The notes under the pieces: model-generated | What the model was told of the DNA's origin: nothing | The model's input: only the letters and a program-made list of their open reading frames with translations | The model's database searches: none | Translations under genes and position numbers: made by a program | Part shown: positions 24,056 through 32,321 of the stretch, piece by piece | Layout of the letters: each line of letters opens with the position of its first letter | How positions within the stretch are numbered: position 1 is the stretch's first letter | Source: Planctomycetota bacterium | GTDB taxonomy: Bacteria; Planctomycetota; PUPC01; DSUN01 | Assembly (NCBI GenBank): GCA_035384565.1 | Contig: DAOOIT010000058.1 | Span: 1-35,691, forward strand | DNA length: 35,691 nt | Direction: 5' to 3'

Positions 24056-25081
24056 TCACGCCTTCGACAGCGTGAGGCTCAGCCCGGTCTGCTCGGCGAG
24101 GCGGGCCACCTGGCGCGCCAGGCGCGTGCGGAAGGCGTCGGCCTCGGCCGCATCCTGGGCGCGGCGCACGCGTCGCACGTAGCTCGCGGCGCGGCCCAGT
24201 GTGCGGCTGGCCTCGAAGAAGGGCAGGGCGGCCTCGAACGTGCCGCGGGCGCCGGCCGGCCGCTGGGCGAAATACTCATCGAGGAACGCCGCCATCAGGC
24301 CCTCGTCGCGCTCGCAGATGCGGTCAAGTGCCGAAACGAGGTCCGGGCAGAAGGTGCCGTAGCGGGCCTCGATGAGGTCCACCAGCGTGGCCTCGCCGTC
24401 GGGCCGCACCACGAAGTTGCCGCAGTTCACCCGGCTGTGGGTGAGGGCGAAGGGAGGGTCGAGCGGCGCGGCCGCGGCGCGCTCGCGGAACCAGGCGTTC
24501 AGCAGGGCGTCCTGGCCGGGGGCGAGGGTCTTAGCCACGTGGCCCACACGCTCGGCCACGCGCTCGAGGAAGTGCTCGCGGTAGCTGCCCAGGCGCGGGA
24601 GGCCCGGCCAGCCCCAGCGACGGCGCTGGACGTTGTGCAGGCTGGCCAGGGCGCGGGCGACGGCGCGGGTGGCGGCCTCGCGGTCGGGCGCCTCGTCGGG
24701 ATGGCGCCCGACCTGAAACCGCTCGACGAGCGCGTAGAAGCCCCAGCGCAGGCGCGCCAGCGGCGACAGCTCGGCCACCAGCAGCTCGGGCACCGGCAGG
24801 CCCAGGCGCGCGAATGAGCGGAAGTTGTGGGCGAGGCGGGCCGCGCGTAGCCAGCGGTCGTTCGCCCGCAGCACCACGCGCGGGAAGCCCTCGAAGTCCA
24901 CCAGGAACACCAGCGAGCGCACGCCCCGGGCGGCCGGGCGGAGCGACTTCGGCGGCCCTGGAGCGCCGAGGCGGCGCACGAGGCGTCGCTGGGCGTAGCG
25001 CTCGACCGCGCGCTCGAGCGGCGCGCGGCGCGCCTCCTGGTCGCGTTTGGCCTGAAGGCCGTCGGGGATTTCCTGGCTCAT
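24056..25081 (-). CDS. Kinase-fold (APH/LPS-kinase-like) protein lacking the catalytic aspartate
   Basis: This 341-residue protein looks like the phosphotransferase-enzyme (APH/choline kinase) or WaaP/Rio-like fold. S-L-V-F-L-V-D-F and R-V-V-L-R-A give the N-lobe with a nucleotide-lysine-like position (here Arg). A-R-A-L-A-S-L-H-N precedes the catalytic loop. T-H-S-R-V-N-C-G-N-F (Arg217) stands where active members have T-H-G-D-x-x-x-G-N. The metal-binding Asp235 in L-V-D-L-I-E is kept. It could be a pseudokinase or use a different mechanism. It is rich in arginine. ATG 25081 follows GAGG by 5 nt; a GTG at 25096 is the alternative. A strong promoter lies at 25121-25148. Confidence 0.65.
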   Translation of the reverse strand: MSQEIPDGLQAKRDQEARRAPLERAVERYAQRRLVRRLGAPGPPKSLRPAARGVRSLVFLVDFEGFPRVVLRANDRWLRAARLAHNFRSFARLGLPVPELLVAELSPLARLRWGFYALVERFQVGRHPDEAPDREAATRAVARALASLHNVQRRRWGWPGLPRLGSYREHFLERVAERVGHVAKTLAPGQDALLNAWFRERAAAAPLDPPFALTHSRVNCGNFVVRPDGEATLVDLIEARYGTFCPDLVSALDRICERDEGLMAAFLDEYFAQRPAGARGTFEAALPFFEASRTLGRAASYVRRVRRAQDAAEADAFRTRLARQVARLAEQTGLSLTLSKA

Positions 25082-25120
25082 GCGCACCTCGCACACTCGT
25101 GAGAGCGCCCACGGGCCGCC

Positions 25121-25148
25121 ATTGTAGCCGCAGCGCGAAACCTGTCAA
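25121..25148 (-). promoter_or_regulatory. Promoter of the kinase-fold gene
   Basis: Read on the minus strand: TTGACA (25148-25143, perfect), a 16-nt spacer, then TACAAT (25126-25121). The predicted start is near 25114. Confidence 0.65.
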
Positions 25149-25246
25149 CAGAGGGCACGGCAATCGCCCTTGCCGGGCGCGCCCGTTTCTGCTTTCATGG
25201 CGGTGTCCGAAGTCGCTCCCGTCTCCCTGCGCCAGGAGGCCCCCGC

Positions 25247-27847
25247 GTGATATCCCGATTGGCCCTCAGCGTCTTCGCTCTCCTCACCCTCTCGATGGCC
25301 CGTGCGGAGGATGCCATGTTCCCCTTCGTGATCTCGTACGACGCGCCCGACAACATCACGAACGCGAGCGCCTGGCTGCCCCGGCCCGCGGGCAAGCACG
25401 GCTTCGTGCGGGTGAAGGACGGGCGTTTCGCCACCGAGGCCGGCCCCATCCGCTTCTGGGCGACGAACCTGTGCTTCGAGGCCTGCTTCCCGCCCCGCGA
25501 AGTGGCCGAGCGCGTGGCCGCACGCCTCGCACGCCTGGGCATCAACTGCGTGCGAATGCACCACATGGACAACCACTCGATCTGGGGCAAGAGCCCGAAC
25601 AAGACGATCATTGACCCCGAGAAGCTCGAACGCCTCGACTACCTCATCTACCAGCTCAAGCTCCACGGGGTCTACACGAACCTCAACCTCCACGTCTCGC
25701 GCTGGCTCGACGACAAGGAGGGCTTCCCCCACCGCGACCAGCGGCCGAACTACGACAAGGGCCTGGATAACTTCGAGCCGCGGATGATTGAGCTTCAGAA
25801 GAAATACGCCCGCGACCTCTTGACCCACGTCAACCCCTACACCAAGGCGGCCTACGTGGCCGAGCCGGCCATCGCGTTCGTCGAGATCAACAACGAGAAC
25901 GCCCTCTTCGCCGAATGGGGCTGGGGCGGGTTGGACCGCCTTCCCGATCCCTATGCGGCAACGTTCAGATCGCTGTGGAACGCCTGGCTCCGCAAGAAGC
26001 ACGGCAACACCGAGGCGCTGGCCAGGGTGTGGAACGTCGGCTCGCAGGCCCTGGGCGGCGAGATGCTGACGAACGGCGACTTCGCCAAGCCCCTTGCTGA
26101 GCCGTGGCACATCGAGATCAGCGGCCCGGCCAAGGCCGCCTGGAGCGTGCAGCCCGACGGCCCGGACGGCAAGCCTTTCCTCCGCGTCGCCGTCGAGAGG
26201 ATGGGCGACCAGGCCTGGATCCCCCAGTTCGCCCACATCGGCCTCGCCGTCAAGCGGGGGCAGGTCTACACCCTGACGTTCAGGGCCCGTTCCGACAGGA
26301 AACGCCGCCTCAGCCTCAACTGCATGATGGCGCACGAGCCGTGGGGCCAGCTCGGCTTCTACACGAGCGTGGAGATCGGCCCCGAGTGGAAGGCCCACCG
26401 CCTGAGCTTCATCCCCAACGCCAGCGACGACAACGCCCGCATCACGTTCACGAGCCTGGAGCCGGGCACGTATGAGCTGGCTGCCGTGTCGCTACGGCCC
26501 GGCGGCATCGTGGGCCTCGAGCCCGGCCAGAAGCTCGAGGACGACTCCGTCCCCGTTCTGAAGCACGGCCAACTCAGCGTCACCCCCGCCGCGCGAAACG
26601 ACTGGGCGGACTTCCTGTGGGACACCGAGCGCGATTACTGGTGGGGGATGTACCGCTTCCTGAAGGACGAGTTGAAGTGCCAGCCGCTCGTGGCCGGCAC
26701 GCAGATGGGCTACAGCCCCACGCACATCCAGGCGGGGCTGGACTTCTGCGACGCGCACTCCTACTGGCAGCACCCGCACTTTCCGGGGCGACCGTGGGAC
26801 ATGGCGAACTGGACGGTGAACAACATCGCCCTGGTCAACAGCCCGCCGGGCACGCTGGGCGATCTCGCCGCGCGGCGTGTCCTCGGCAAGCCCTACGCCG
26901 TGAGCGAGTACAACCACCCCATGCCCAACCAGTTCGCCGCCGAGGGCCTGCCGATGATCGCCGCCGTCGGCGCGTTCCAGGGCTGGGACGCCATCTACTC
27001 CTTCGCCTACAACCACAACGACCGCCCCGAGCCGCGGCGGATCGAGAGCTTCTTCGACATCAAGGCCGACCCTGCCAAGCTCGCCCACTCCATCGCCTGC
27101 GCGGCCATGTTTCTGCGGGGCGACGTGAGGACCTCGGGCGCGATGCTCCGCGCCCGGATGCCGCGGGAGAAGGAGCGCGAGGAACTCCACCGCGCGCTCA
27201 ACGCCTGGAATCTCAAGACCAGCGCCTTCGGCCTCGACGCCCGGCTCCCGCTCCTCGCCGGCGTCGGCCTGGACATTCAGGAGGCCCCCGCGGCCTCTGC
27301 GGCCGCCAGCCCGCCGCTCGCGGCTGAGATGAAGGTCCTCCTGTCACAGACAGGGGAATTGCAGTGGAACGTTTCGGAGAAGGGCGCGGGCTATTTCACC
27401 GCGAGCGCGCCGCGGGTGAAACTCTTCACCGGCTTCGTGCGGGGGCGGACGTTCGACCTCGGCGGCGGCGTGAGCCTGGCCATCGGCAAGACGGCGCTCG
27501 ACTGGGCAACCGTGACGATGACGTGCATTGACGGCGAGGGCTTTGACAAGCCCGGCCGCATCCTCATCGCCGCCACGGGCGACATCCGCAACAAGGGCGC
27601 CCAGCTCCGCGACCTCGGCGGCGGCCGCGTGACCCTCGGCAACCAGTGGGGCGACGAGCCCGTGATGTGCGAGGGCGTGCCCGCCGAGATCACGCTGCCC
27701 GCCGCGCCTGACCGGGTGAAGCTCTACCCCCTCGACGAGAACGGCCACCGCCGCGCTGCGGTCGCCACCGCCGCGAAGGACGGCAAGGCCCTCCTCCAGC
27801 TCGGCCCGGAGCACAAGACGATCTGGTACGAAGTCGAGGTGAAGTGA
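25247..27847 (+). CDS. Secreted clan-A glycoside hydrolase with an inserted CBM-like domain
   Basis: This 866-residue secreted enzyme has a signal peptide (about residues 1-20, ending A-R-A). The first half of a TIM barrel follows: G-I-N-C-V-R-M-H-H, typical of GH5- and GH42-like enzymes, then N-L-N-L-H-V-S. The likely acid/base is Glu217 in I-N-N-E-N. Residues about 268-420 look like a CBM4/9-type jelly roll (L-T-N-G-D-F, R-A-R-S-D) placed between barrel strands. The barrel resumes, and the likely nucleophile is Glu554 in A-V-S-E-Y-N-H-P. The C-terminal 200 residues form beta domains. The GTG start at 25247 is well supported by AGGAGG 7 nt upstream. The glycan substrate is not known. The CAZy family cannot be fixed by eye. 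Confidence 0.82.
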   Translation: MISRLALSVFALLTLSMARAEDAMFPFVISYDAPDNITNASAWLPRPAGKHGFVRVKDGRFATEAGPIRFWATNLCFEACFPPREVAERVAARLARLGINCVRMHHMDNHSIWGKSPNKTIIDPEKLERLDYLIYQLKLHGVYTNLNLHVSRWLDDKEGFPHRDQRPNYDKGLDNFEPRMIELQKKYARDLLTHVNPYTKAAYVAEPAIAFVEINNENALFAEWGWGGLDRLPDPYAATFRSLWNAWLRKKHGNTEALARVWNVGSQALGGEMLTNGDFAKPLAEPWHIEISGPAKAAWSVQPDGPDGKPFLRVAVERMGDQAWIPQFAHIGLAVKRGQVYTLTFRARSDRKRRLSLNCMMAHEPWGQLGFYTSVEIGPEWKAHRLSFIPNASDDNARITFTSLEPGTYELAAVSLRPGGIVGLEPGQKLEDDSVPVLKHGQLSVTPAARNDWADFLWDTERDYWWGMYRFLKDELKCQPLVAGTQMGYSPTHIQAGLDFCDAHSYWQHPHFPGRPWDMANWTVNNIALVNSPPGTLGDLAARRVLGKPYAVSEYNHPMPNQFAAEGLPMIAAVGAFQGWDAIYSFAYNHNDRPEPRRIESFFDIKADPAKLAHSIACAAMFLRGDVRTSGAMLRARMPREKEREELHRALNAWNLKTSAFGLDARLPLLAGVGLDIQEAPAASAAASPPLAAEMKVLLSQTGELQWNVSEKGAGYFTASAPRVKLFTGFVRGRTFDLGGGVSLAIGKTALDWATVTMTCIDGEGFDKPGRILIAATGDIRNKGAQLRDLGGGRVTLGNQWGDEPVMCEGVPAEITLPAAPDRVKLYPLDENGHRRAAVATAAKDGKALLQLGPEHKTIWYEVEVK

Positions 27848-27854
27848 GGGGAGC

Positions 27855-27941
27855 CGACACGGACTGGCACGGACCCACACGGACATGCCGCCACGGGCGC
27901 CTGGGCCGGCCCTCGTCCGTGTCGGTCCGTGTTCGTCCGTA
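27855..27941. terminator. Inverted CACGGAC-type repeat between convergent genes
   Basis: The left arm (27855-27885) holds three CACGGAC-type units and the right arm (27914-27941) three units of the complement (GTCCGTG type). They can pair into a long imperfect stem. Position between two gene ends suggests a bidirectional terminator, or a dispersed palindrome serving as one. Confidence 0.5.
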
Positions 27942-27951
27942 TGCTTCGCCC

Positions 27952-28374
27952 CTATGGCACGGCCTGGGAGATGATGCCCCAGGCGGCCATCCCTGCCATC
28001 GCCGCCGCGAATGCCGCGGCCACGCAGCAGATGAACACCGAGGGGTGCAGCAAGAGGCGCGGCTCGAGGCGATAGAGGCCGACAAGCCCCTTCACGCCCG
28101 AAATCCACAGCACCGTTGCGCCGAAAAAGGCGGGCAGCATCAGCAGCGTCACACCCGGGCCGCCCTGGCCCGGCTCCAGGTGCAGGTAGGCGAACGGCAC
28201 GATCGCGCTGGGCAGCGTGCCGAGAACCGCCTGGCGGAAGAGGCGCTGCTCCCGGCCCGGCTCCTCGACGGGCAGCCCCATCGAGCGCCGCACGCCTCGG
28301 TAAATCGCCCGCGCCGCCAGGTAGGCAAGCCAGACGACCAGCAGGAAGAAGCACAGCCGCAGGACCATCCGCAT
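27952..28374 (-). CDS. Small membrane protein of unknown function
   Basis: This 140-residue protein has three hydrophobic segments. The first is N-terminal (about residues 4-24). The second and third lie near 73-95 and 108-135. Between them is a charged stretch around residues 28-45. I recognise no family. It starts 12 nt after the stop of the other small membrane protein gene, with only a weak ribosome-binding site, so translation is probably coupled. Both proteins likely act at the same membrane site. Confidence 0.55.
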   Translation of the reverse strand: MRMVLRLCFFLLVVWLAYLAARAIYRGVRRSMGLPVEEPGREQRLFRQAVLGTLPSAIVPFAYLHLEPGQGGPGVTLLMLPAFFGATVLWISGVKGLVGLYRLEPRLLLHPSVFICCVAAAFAAAMAGMAAWGIISQAVP

Positions 28375-28386
28375 ACTGTGAACCCA

Positions 28387-29058
28387 TCACTCACTGGGGG
28401 GCAGTTCGGCCATCGGCTCCTCTTCGGGCTGGCGCCTCGCCCGCGCCCACCCGACGATGGCGAGGATGACGCCGATCACCATCACCGCCGGGCCAACAAG
28501 CAGGGCGAGGCCCGCGACCACCATCTCGTCGGCGGGGCGGTCCACGTTGTCGTAGACCCTCAGCGCGGCGGACTCGACCGTGGCGCCGAACTCGGTATCG
28601 GGCGCGAGCGTGGCCCGCACGCGCAGCTTGCCCGATAGCGGTTCGCGGAACTTCGGCAGGTTGTGCTGCACGTGCACCCGGCCGCCCGAGGCATCGGCCG
28701 ATTCATCGCGCAGAATCCGCGTCGCGTCGTCCCACCGCAGGGCAGCCTGCTGGGTGAACGGCTGTCCGCCGGCTTCGCCGAGAGTCGTGCACGTGAACGG
28801 AAAGCTATAGCGAGGCGTATAGGCGTTCCCCGCTTGCGCGACGGAGGCCGACCGCAGCCGCAGCTCGACGGCCACCTGGCACCCGCGCCGGGGCTCGACC
28901 GCGATGGCGTCGGGTGTCGCCTCCTTGCCGACCTCGAGCGGCGCGAGGGCCACGCATCGCGCCTGGAGCGCGCGCTCGATGTCCCGCCCGAACAGCAGCA
29001 TGGTCGCGCCCATCATCACGATGCCGACCACGGCCAGCCTGCGGCCAAGTTGGGTCAT
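28387..29058 (-). CDS. Membrane-anchored protein of unknown function with two terminal helices
   Basis: This 223-residue protein has an N-terminal hydrophobic helix (about residues 8-24), a soluble middle with predicted beta strands, and a second helix near 180-205. A charged, proline- and glutamate-rich tail follows. Two cysteines (C-V-A-L-A-P and G-C-Q-V) are in the soluble part. The topology resembles TMEM43-like or DUF3592-like membrane proteins, but I cannot assign it. ATG 29058 has only a weak ribosome-binding site. A promoter with a perfect TTGACA overlaps the end of the upstream gene (29097-29125). The next small membrane gene follows after 12 nt. Confidence 0.55.
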   Translation of the reverse strand: MTQLGRRLAVVGIVMMGATMLLFGRDIERALQARCVALAPLEVGKEATPDAIAVEPRRGCQVAVELRLRSASVAQAGNAYTPRYSFPFTCTTLGEAGGQPFTQQAALRWDDATRILRDESADASGGRVHVQHNLPKFREPLSGKLRVRATLAPDTEFGATVESAALRVYDNVDRPADEMVVAGLALLVGPAVMVIGVILAIVGWARARRQPEEEPMAELPPSE

Positions 29059-29096
29059 GGGCTGTCTCGGGTGCGTGCGGCGGATTCCCGCTGCCC

Positions 29097-29125
29097 TTTA
29101 TCGCCGATCCGGCCGCGCCTGTCAA
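29097..29125 (-). promoter_or_regulatory. Possible promoter of the two small membrane protein genes
   Basis: Read on the minus strand: TTGACA (29125-29120, perfect), a 17-nt spacer, then GATAAA (29102-29097, 4 of 6). It starts 2 nt after the stop of the propeller gene. Confidence 0.5.
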
Positions 29126-29126
29126 A

Positions 29127-30449
29127 TCAGGGCACGCGCGGGATGCGCAACAGGGTGAACGGGTAGATGCTGGTGACGTAGAGCGTGCCGTCGCGGGCCA
29201 CGAGGAGGGCCATGTGGCAGTGGAGGGGGGTGAGCGTGCCGTCGGGCAGCCGGTGGAAGCCGTGGGTCCAGGGCTTCGGCTTGCCGTCGGGGCCGGGGCC
29301 GAAGTCGAAGAAATCGGGGTTCTTCACGGCCAGCACGCCAAGGTCTTCCATCTCGCCTGGCTTCCTTGTGGGCGGGACGTCCACGTCCCGCGGATCGCGG
29401 CGTGGGGACACGCCGCCCACAATATCCCCTGCCTTTCTTGGGCTGTAGCGGACGACGTGGTGGAGGTAGCCGGCGCCGAAGCCGGTCACGTTGTCCACGC
29501 GGATGGCGGCGTAGACCCGCCCGTCGGGCGCCACGCGCAGCGAGCCGCGCGAATCGAAGCCCTTGCCCTCGATCATCCGGCCGAGGTTCGTCGCCACGAT
29601 GGTCGGCCCCTCGCTCGCCAGGTCCATGGCGAAGAGCGAGGGCTCGGACATGCGAATGAGGTAGGCGGTCCGCCCGTCAGCAGCGAGGTCCCAGCAGATG
29701 GGGCCGAGCTTGAGGTCGTCCGCGGTGAGCCTCTGGCCGCTGACCACGATGTCGCGGACGCCTACCTTGTCGGTTGCGGGGTCGTGCTGGGCGAGCTGGA
29801 AGTCCCTCGTGATGGCGTTCGCCCGCCCCTTGGCATCGAGCAGCGTGGTGGCGTAGGGGGCGAGCAGCGGCCCCAGTTCGCGGTAGCTCTTGCCCTTGAG
29901 GTCGCCGAGCATCCAGTGCTGGTCTTCGCAGGTGACGACGTAGAGGAGGCCGCGGCCCTCGTCGGCGGCCACGTCAATCACGCCCTGGCCGCGACAGGGC
30001 ATGCCGAGGCACTCGGCCTGGTCGGCCGCGGGGTCGTAGGCCATCACGTAGCCGCCGGGGTAGTCGGCCGTGTCGTCCGGCCCGCGGCGGTAGCCCTGCT
30101 TGCTGCCCACGTAGATGCGGCCCGAGGGGCCGACGAAGTTCCGCGTGTGAATCTTCGCCTGCGCCGCATAGCCCGTGGCGGTGAGGCCGCAGAGCTTGTG
30201 CGTGTCAATCACCACCCGCTGCTTCTCGGTCTCGGGATCGAACTCGACCAGGAATGCGTTCTGCCCATACTTCGCCGTGCCGATGTAGATGCGGCCGTTC
30301 TTGCCCTCGCACAGCGAGAAGTAGCCCGATTCGTCGCTGTGGGTCTCGGGGAGGACGTGGTACGCCTTGCCCCACAGCAGCTTGGGCGGCGTGGCGCCGG
30401 CGGCGAGGGTGGAGCAGAGGAACGCCAGGAGCCCGCCAAGAGCGCGCAT
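29127..30449 (-). CDS. Secreted beta-propeller protein (YncE/SMP-30-like)
   Basis: This 440-residue protein has a signal peptide (about residues 1-20, L-L-A-F-L-C-S-T-L-A-A-G-A). Propeller blades are marked by G-R-I-Y-I-G-T-A, G-R-I-Y-V-G-S-K, G-L-L-Y-V-V-T, G-R-V-Y-A-A-I and G-T-L-Y-V-T-S. No catalytic motif is recognised, and a role as a sensor or binding partner of glycan processing is a guess. It is interrupted in frame by the 57-nt cloverleaf element (29366-29422), which adds 19 residues around V-G-G-V-S-P-R-R-D-P. Removing them would rejoin a normal R-Y-S-P ... M-E-D-L-G-V loop. ATG 30449 shares one base with the stop of the upstream MFS gene, with AGGAG 8 nt before it. Confidence 0.75.
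   Translation of the reverse strand: MRALGGLLAFLCSTLAAGATPPKLLWGKAYHVLPETHSDESGYFSLCEGKNGRIYIGTAKYGQNAFLVEFDPETEKQRVVIDTHKLCGLTATGYAAQAKIHTRNFVGPSGRIYVGSKQGYRRGPDDTADYPGGYVMAYDPAADQAECLGMPCRGQGVIDVAADEGRGLLYVVTCEDQHWMLGDLKGKSYRELGPLLAPYATTLLDAKGRANAITRDFQLAQHDPATDKVGVRDIVVSGQRLTADDLKLGPICWDLAADGRTAYLIRMSEPSLFAMDLASEGPTIVATNLGRMIEGKGFDSRGSLRVAPDGRVYAAIRVDNVTGFGAGYLHHVVRYSPRKAGDIVGGVSPRRDPRDVDVPPTRKPGEMEDLGVLAVKNPDFFDFGPGPDGKPKPWTHGFHRLPDGTLTPLHCHMALLVARDGTLYVTSIYPFTLLRIPRVP
29366..29422. repeat. 57-nt cloverleaf palindromic element, full copy, in frame
   Basis: The outer arms TTGTGGGCGG (29366-29375) and CCGCCCACAA (29413-29422) are perfect complements. Inside are three hairpins: GACG-TCCA-CGTC (29376-29387), CCGCG-GAT-CGCGG (29388-29400) and CGTG-GGGA-CACG (29401-29412). 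No base is left unassigned. The length is exactly 19 codons, so the reading frame is kept. Confidence 0.8.
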
Positions 30450-31627
30450 CACCCTGACTCCTTCGGCGGCACGCGGAAGGCGACGGCGATGCTCGCGAGG
30501 GCGGCGGCGACGCCGGCGAGAAAGGTCCACTGGTAGCCGAAATGCTGCCACAGCAGCCCGCCGAGAAGGGGCATGAGGACGGCCGACACGTGGTTCATGG
30601 CCACGCCCATGCCCAGCGTGGGCGTGCGTTCGCCGGGCGGGGCGATGCGGCCAACGTACACGGTAAGCGCCGCGGCAAGCGCCGAGAAGCAGTTGTCCGC
30701 CACGTAGAGCACGTAGAGGGCATAGCGGTTGCCGATGAACGTGTAGCCGATGAAGATGAGCGTGACGGTGCAGAAGTAGAGCACGAGAATCCGCCGCTCG
30801 CCCACGCGGTCAATCAGCCGCCCGACCCACGGCATCGTGAAGTAGCTGATGACCTGCACCGTGCCCAGGAGCAGCAGGATGATCTCAAGCCGCGTGCCGT
30901 ATTCGCGCACAAGCAGGAACCCCGCGAAGCAGAGGAAAATCTGCCGCCGCCAGCCGTCGAGGAAACTCAGCAGGTAGTAGAGGCCGTAACGGCGGCGAAA
31001 GACGAGGCGCGGCCCCGGCGTCTTGAGGTCGCGCGGAATGCCGAAGCACAGGGCCGCCGCGAGCAGCCCGAAGGCGCCTGCCACGAGGAACATCGGGCGC
31101 ATCCGCACGCCCAGCAGCGTGAGGCCCAGCGCCGCGCCGATGCCCAGCCCGAAACCCGCCGCCCCCGCCGAGCGCACCTGGCCCAGGCGAAAGCCGCTCC
31201 GCCCAGGCTCCGCCAGGCTCAGCGTCATGGACTCCGGCAGCGGCATCCACACGTGCAGCCCCTGGCTCCACACCACGCTGGCGATGAGGAGCCAGCGGAA
31301 GTCGGGAACAAAGGTGTAGCTGCCCAGGCCCACGGCGAACAGCGCGAGCATCGCCGCGCCCAGCAGCGGCTCGGCCACGCCCGCCAGCAGGGCGAGGATG
31401 CCCAGCGACACGATGCCGCACGCCTCGCGCACCGCCTCGAGCACGCCCTTGTGGAAGCCTTTGAGGTCCAGCTCGGCCACCACGAAGTTGTCGCACAGCC
31501 CGATCTGGAGGGCGAGGGCGAACGCCACAGCGGCCACGGCCAGGCCGACGAAGAGCAGTGCCCGCCCCCGCTTGGCGTCCGGCATCTCGGGCAACGGCTG
31601 CCCTCGCGCATCGAGGTCAGGAGGCAT
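30449..31627 (-). CDS. Major facilitator superfamily transporter
   Basis: This 392-residue inner-membrane protein has about 12 hydrophobic helices in two halves. A cytoplasmic loop near residues 185-205 has basic residues (F-R-R-R-Y-G). G-R-L-I-D-R-V-G-E-R-R after the seventh or eighth helix is the MFS loop motif. The substrate is not clear; sugar or drug transport are possible. It is coupled to the secreted propeller gene by a one-base overlap. A promoter lies at 31672-31700. I chose ATG 31627; GTG 31651 is also in frame and downstream of the promoter. Confidence 0.82.
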   Translation of the reverse strand: MPPDLDARGQPLPEMPDAKRGRALLFVGLAVAAVAFALALQIGLCDNFVVAELDLKGFHKGVLEAVREACGIVSLGILALLAGVAEPLLGAAMLALFAVGLGSYTFVPDFRWLLIASVVWSQGLHVWMPLPESMTLSLAEPGRSGFRLGQVRSAGAAGFGLGIGAALGLTLLGVRMRPMFLVAGAFGLLAAALCFGIPRDLKTPGPRLVFRRRYGLYYLLSFLDGWRRQIFLCFAGFLLVREYGTRLEIILLLLGTVQVISYFTMPWVGRLIDRVGERRILVLYFCTVTLIFIGYTFIGNRYALYVLYVADNCFSALAAALTVYVGRIAPPGERTPTLGMGVAMNHVSAVLMPLLGGLLWQHFGYQWTFLAGVAAALASIAVAFRVPPKESG

Positions 31628-31671
31628 GGCGGCGCGTGCTCCGCGGGTCACAGGCCTTCAGGGTTCCGCAC

Positions 31672-31700
31672 ATTGTAGGGCAGGCTGTGCCCGGGGGCAA
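31672..31700 (-). promoter_or_regulatory. Promoter of the MFS/propeller pair
   Basis: Read on the minus strand: TTGCCC (31700-31695), a 17-nt spacer, then TACAAT (31677-31672, 5 of 6). The predicted start is near 31665. Confidence 0.5.
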
Positions 31701-31790
31701 GCATCGCCGTGCCCGAGGCGGACGCAGGCCCAGTGTTCCCTGAGGCAGGCGGCCCTGCCGCGGCCTCTTCGTCTTCGGGGAAGAGTCGGG

Positions 31791-31823
31791 AACCTCCCGC
31801 GGGTTGGGAACCCGCGGGAGGTT
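31791..31823. repeat. 15-bp perfect palindrome, copy 1
   Basis: AACCTCCCGCGGGTT, loop GGG, AACCCGCGGGAGGTT. A second copy with loop GCG stands at 32105-32137. The flanks are also shared (a GGTTGGACGCGGGAG stretch downstream), so the repeat unit is longer than the hairpin. Confidence 0.75.
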
Positions 31824-31878
31824 GGGGTTGCGGGAGTTTAGGGTTGGACGCGGGAGCGTTCGGCTCATCGCCCCCACG

Positions 31879-32034
31879 CGGAGCGTAGGGGCGAGAAAGA
31901 GAAGATGACGGAGCGTAGGGGCGAGAAGGGTGAAAGAGCGCAGGGGCGAGAAAGAAGACCTCCGCAAGCGGGACGCTTGCGGCTACGCTTTCTCGTCCCT
32001 ACGCTCTGCCCCTCTTTCTCGTCCCTACGCTCTG
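31879..32034. repeat. Inverted array of about 20-bp repeats around a central hairpin
   Basis: Three direct copies of CGGAGCGTAGGGGCGAGAA or close variants begin at 31879, 31909 and about 31935. Two inverted copies, TTTCTCGTCCCTACGCTCTG, lie at 31989-32008 and 32015-32034. Between them is the hairpin CCGCAAGCG-GGA-CGCTTGCGG (31962-31982), related to 3663-3693. The copies are too few and too irregularly spaced for CRISPR. Confidence 0.65.
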
Positions 32035-32104
32035 CGTGGGGACGGGCCTCTTCGCCGCTCCGCGGCCTCTCTCTCCTCCGGGAAGATTGGACGCAGTATC
32101 CGAG

Positions 32105-32137
32105 AACCTCCCGCGGGTTGCGAACCCGCGGGAGGTT
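32105..32137. repeat. 15-bp perfect palindrome, copy 2
   Basis: AACCTCCCGCGGGTT, loop GCG, AACCCGCGGGAGGTT: identical arms to the copy at 31791-31823, 314 bp away. Only the middle loop base differs. Confidence 0.75.
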
Positions 32138-32187
32138 GGGGTTGGACGCGGGAGGGCCTGTGCCGAGCGGCTGGCGGGCGCAGCCTG

Positions 32188-32233
32188 CCCATGCTGTATC
32201 AACCCTGTGAGGGGGAGAGTGATACAGCATGGG
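32188..32233. repeat. 14-bp perfect inverted repeat
   Basis: CCCATGCTGTATCA (32188-32201) and TGATACAGCATGGG (32220-32233) are separated by an 18-nt loop that itself holds ACCCT and AGGGG. No gene is nearby except OsmC downstream. Confidence 0.7.
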
Positions 32234-32240
32234 TAGATGG

Positions 32241-32321
32241 GCGAGAATGGGCGATTCTCGCGGTTCCGGCCATACTCGCTCATCTGCGCGATGAGCAAGT
32301 ATGTGAGCGGGAATGGCCGGA
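32241..32321. repeat. Two adjacent stem-loops, one nested
   Basis: GCGAGAAT-GGGCG-ATTCTCGC (32241-32261) is followed by TCCGGCCAT (32265-32273) pairing with ATGGCCGGA (32313-32321). Inside, CATACTCGCTCAT (32271-32283) pairs with ATGAGCAAGTATG (32291-32303) with one mismatch. The two nested stems compete for 3 nt. Confidence 0.6.

Noticed and set aside
31879..32034. CRISPR-like array
   Set aside because: Only five copies, in both orientations, with irregular spacers of a few to about 35 bp and diverged units. No cas genes are near.
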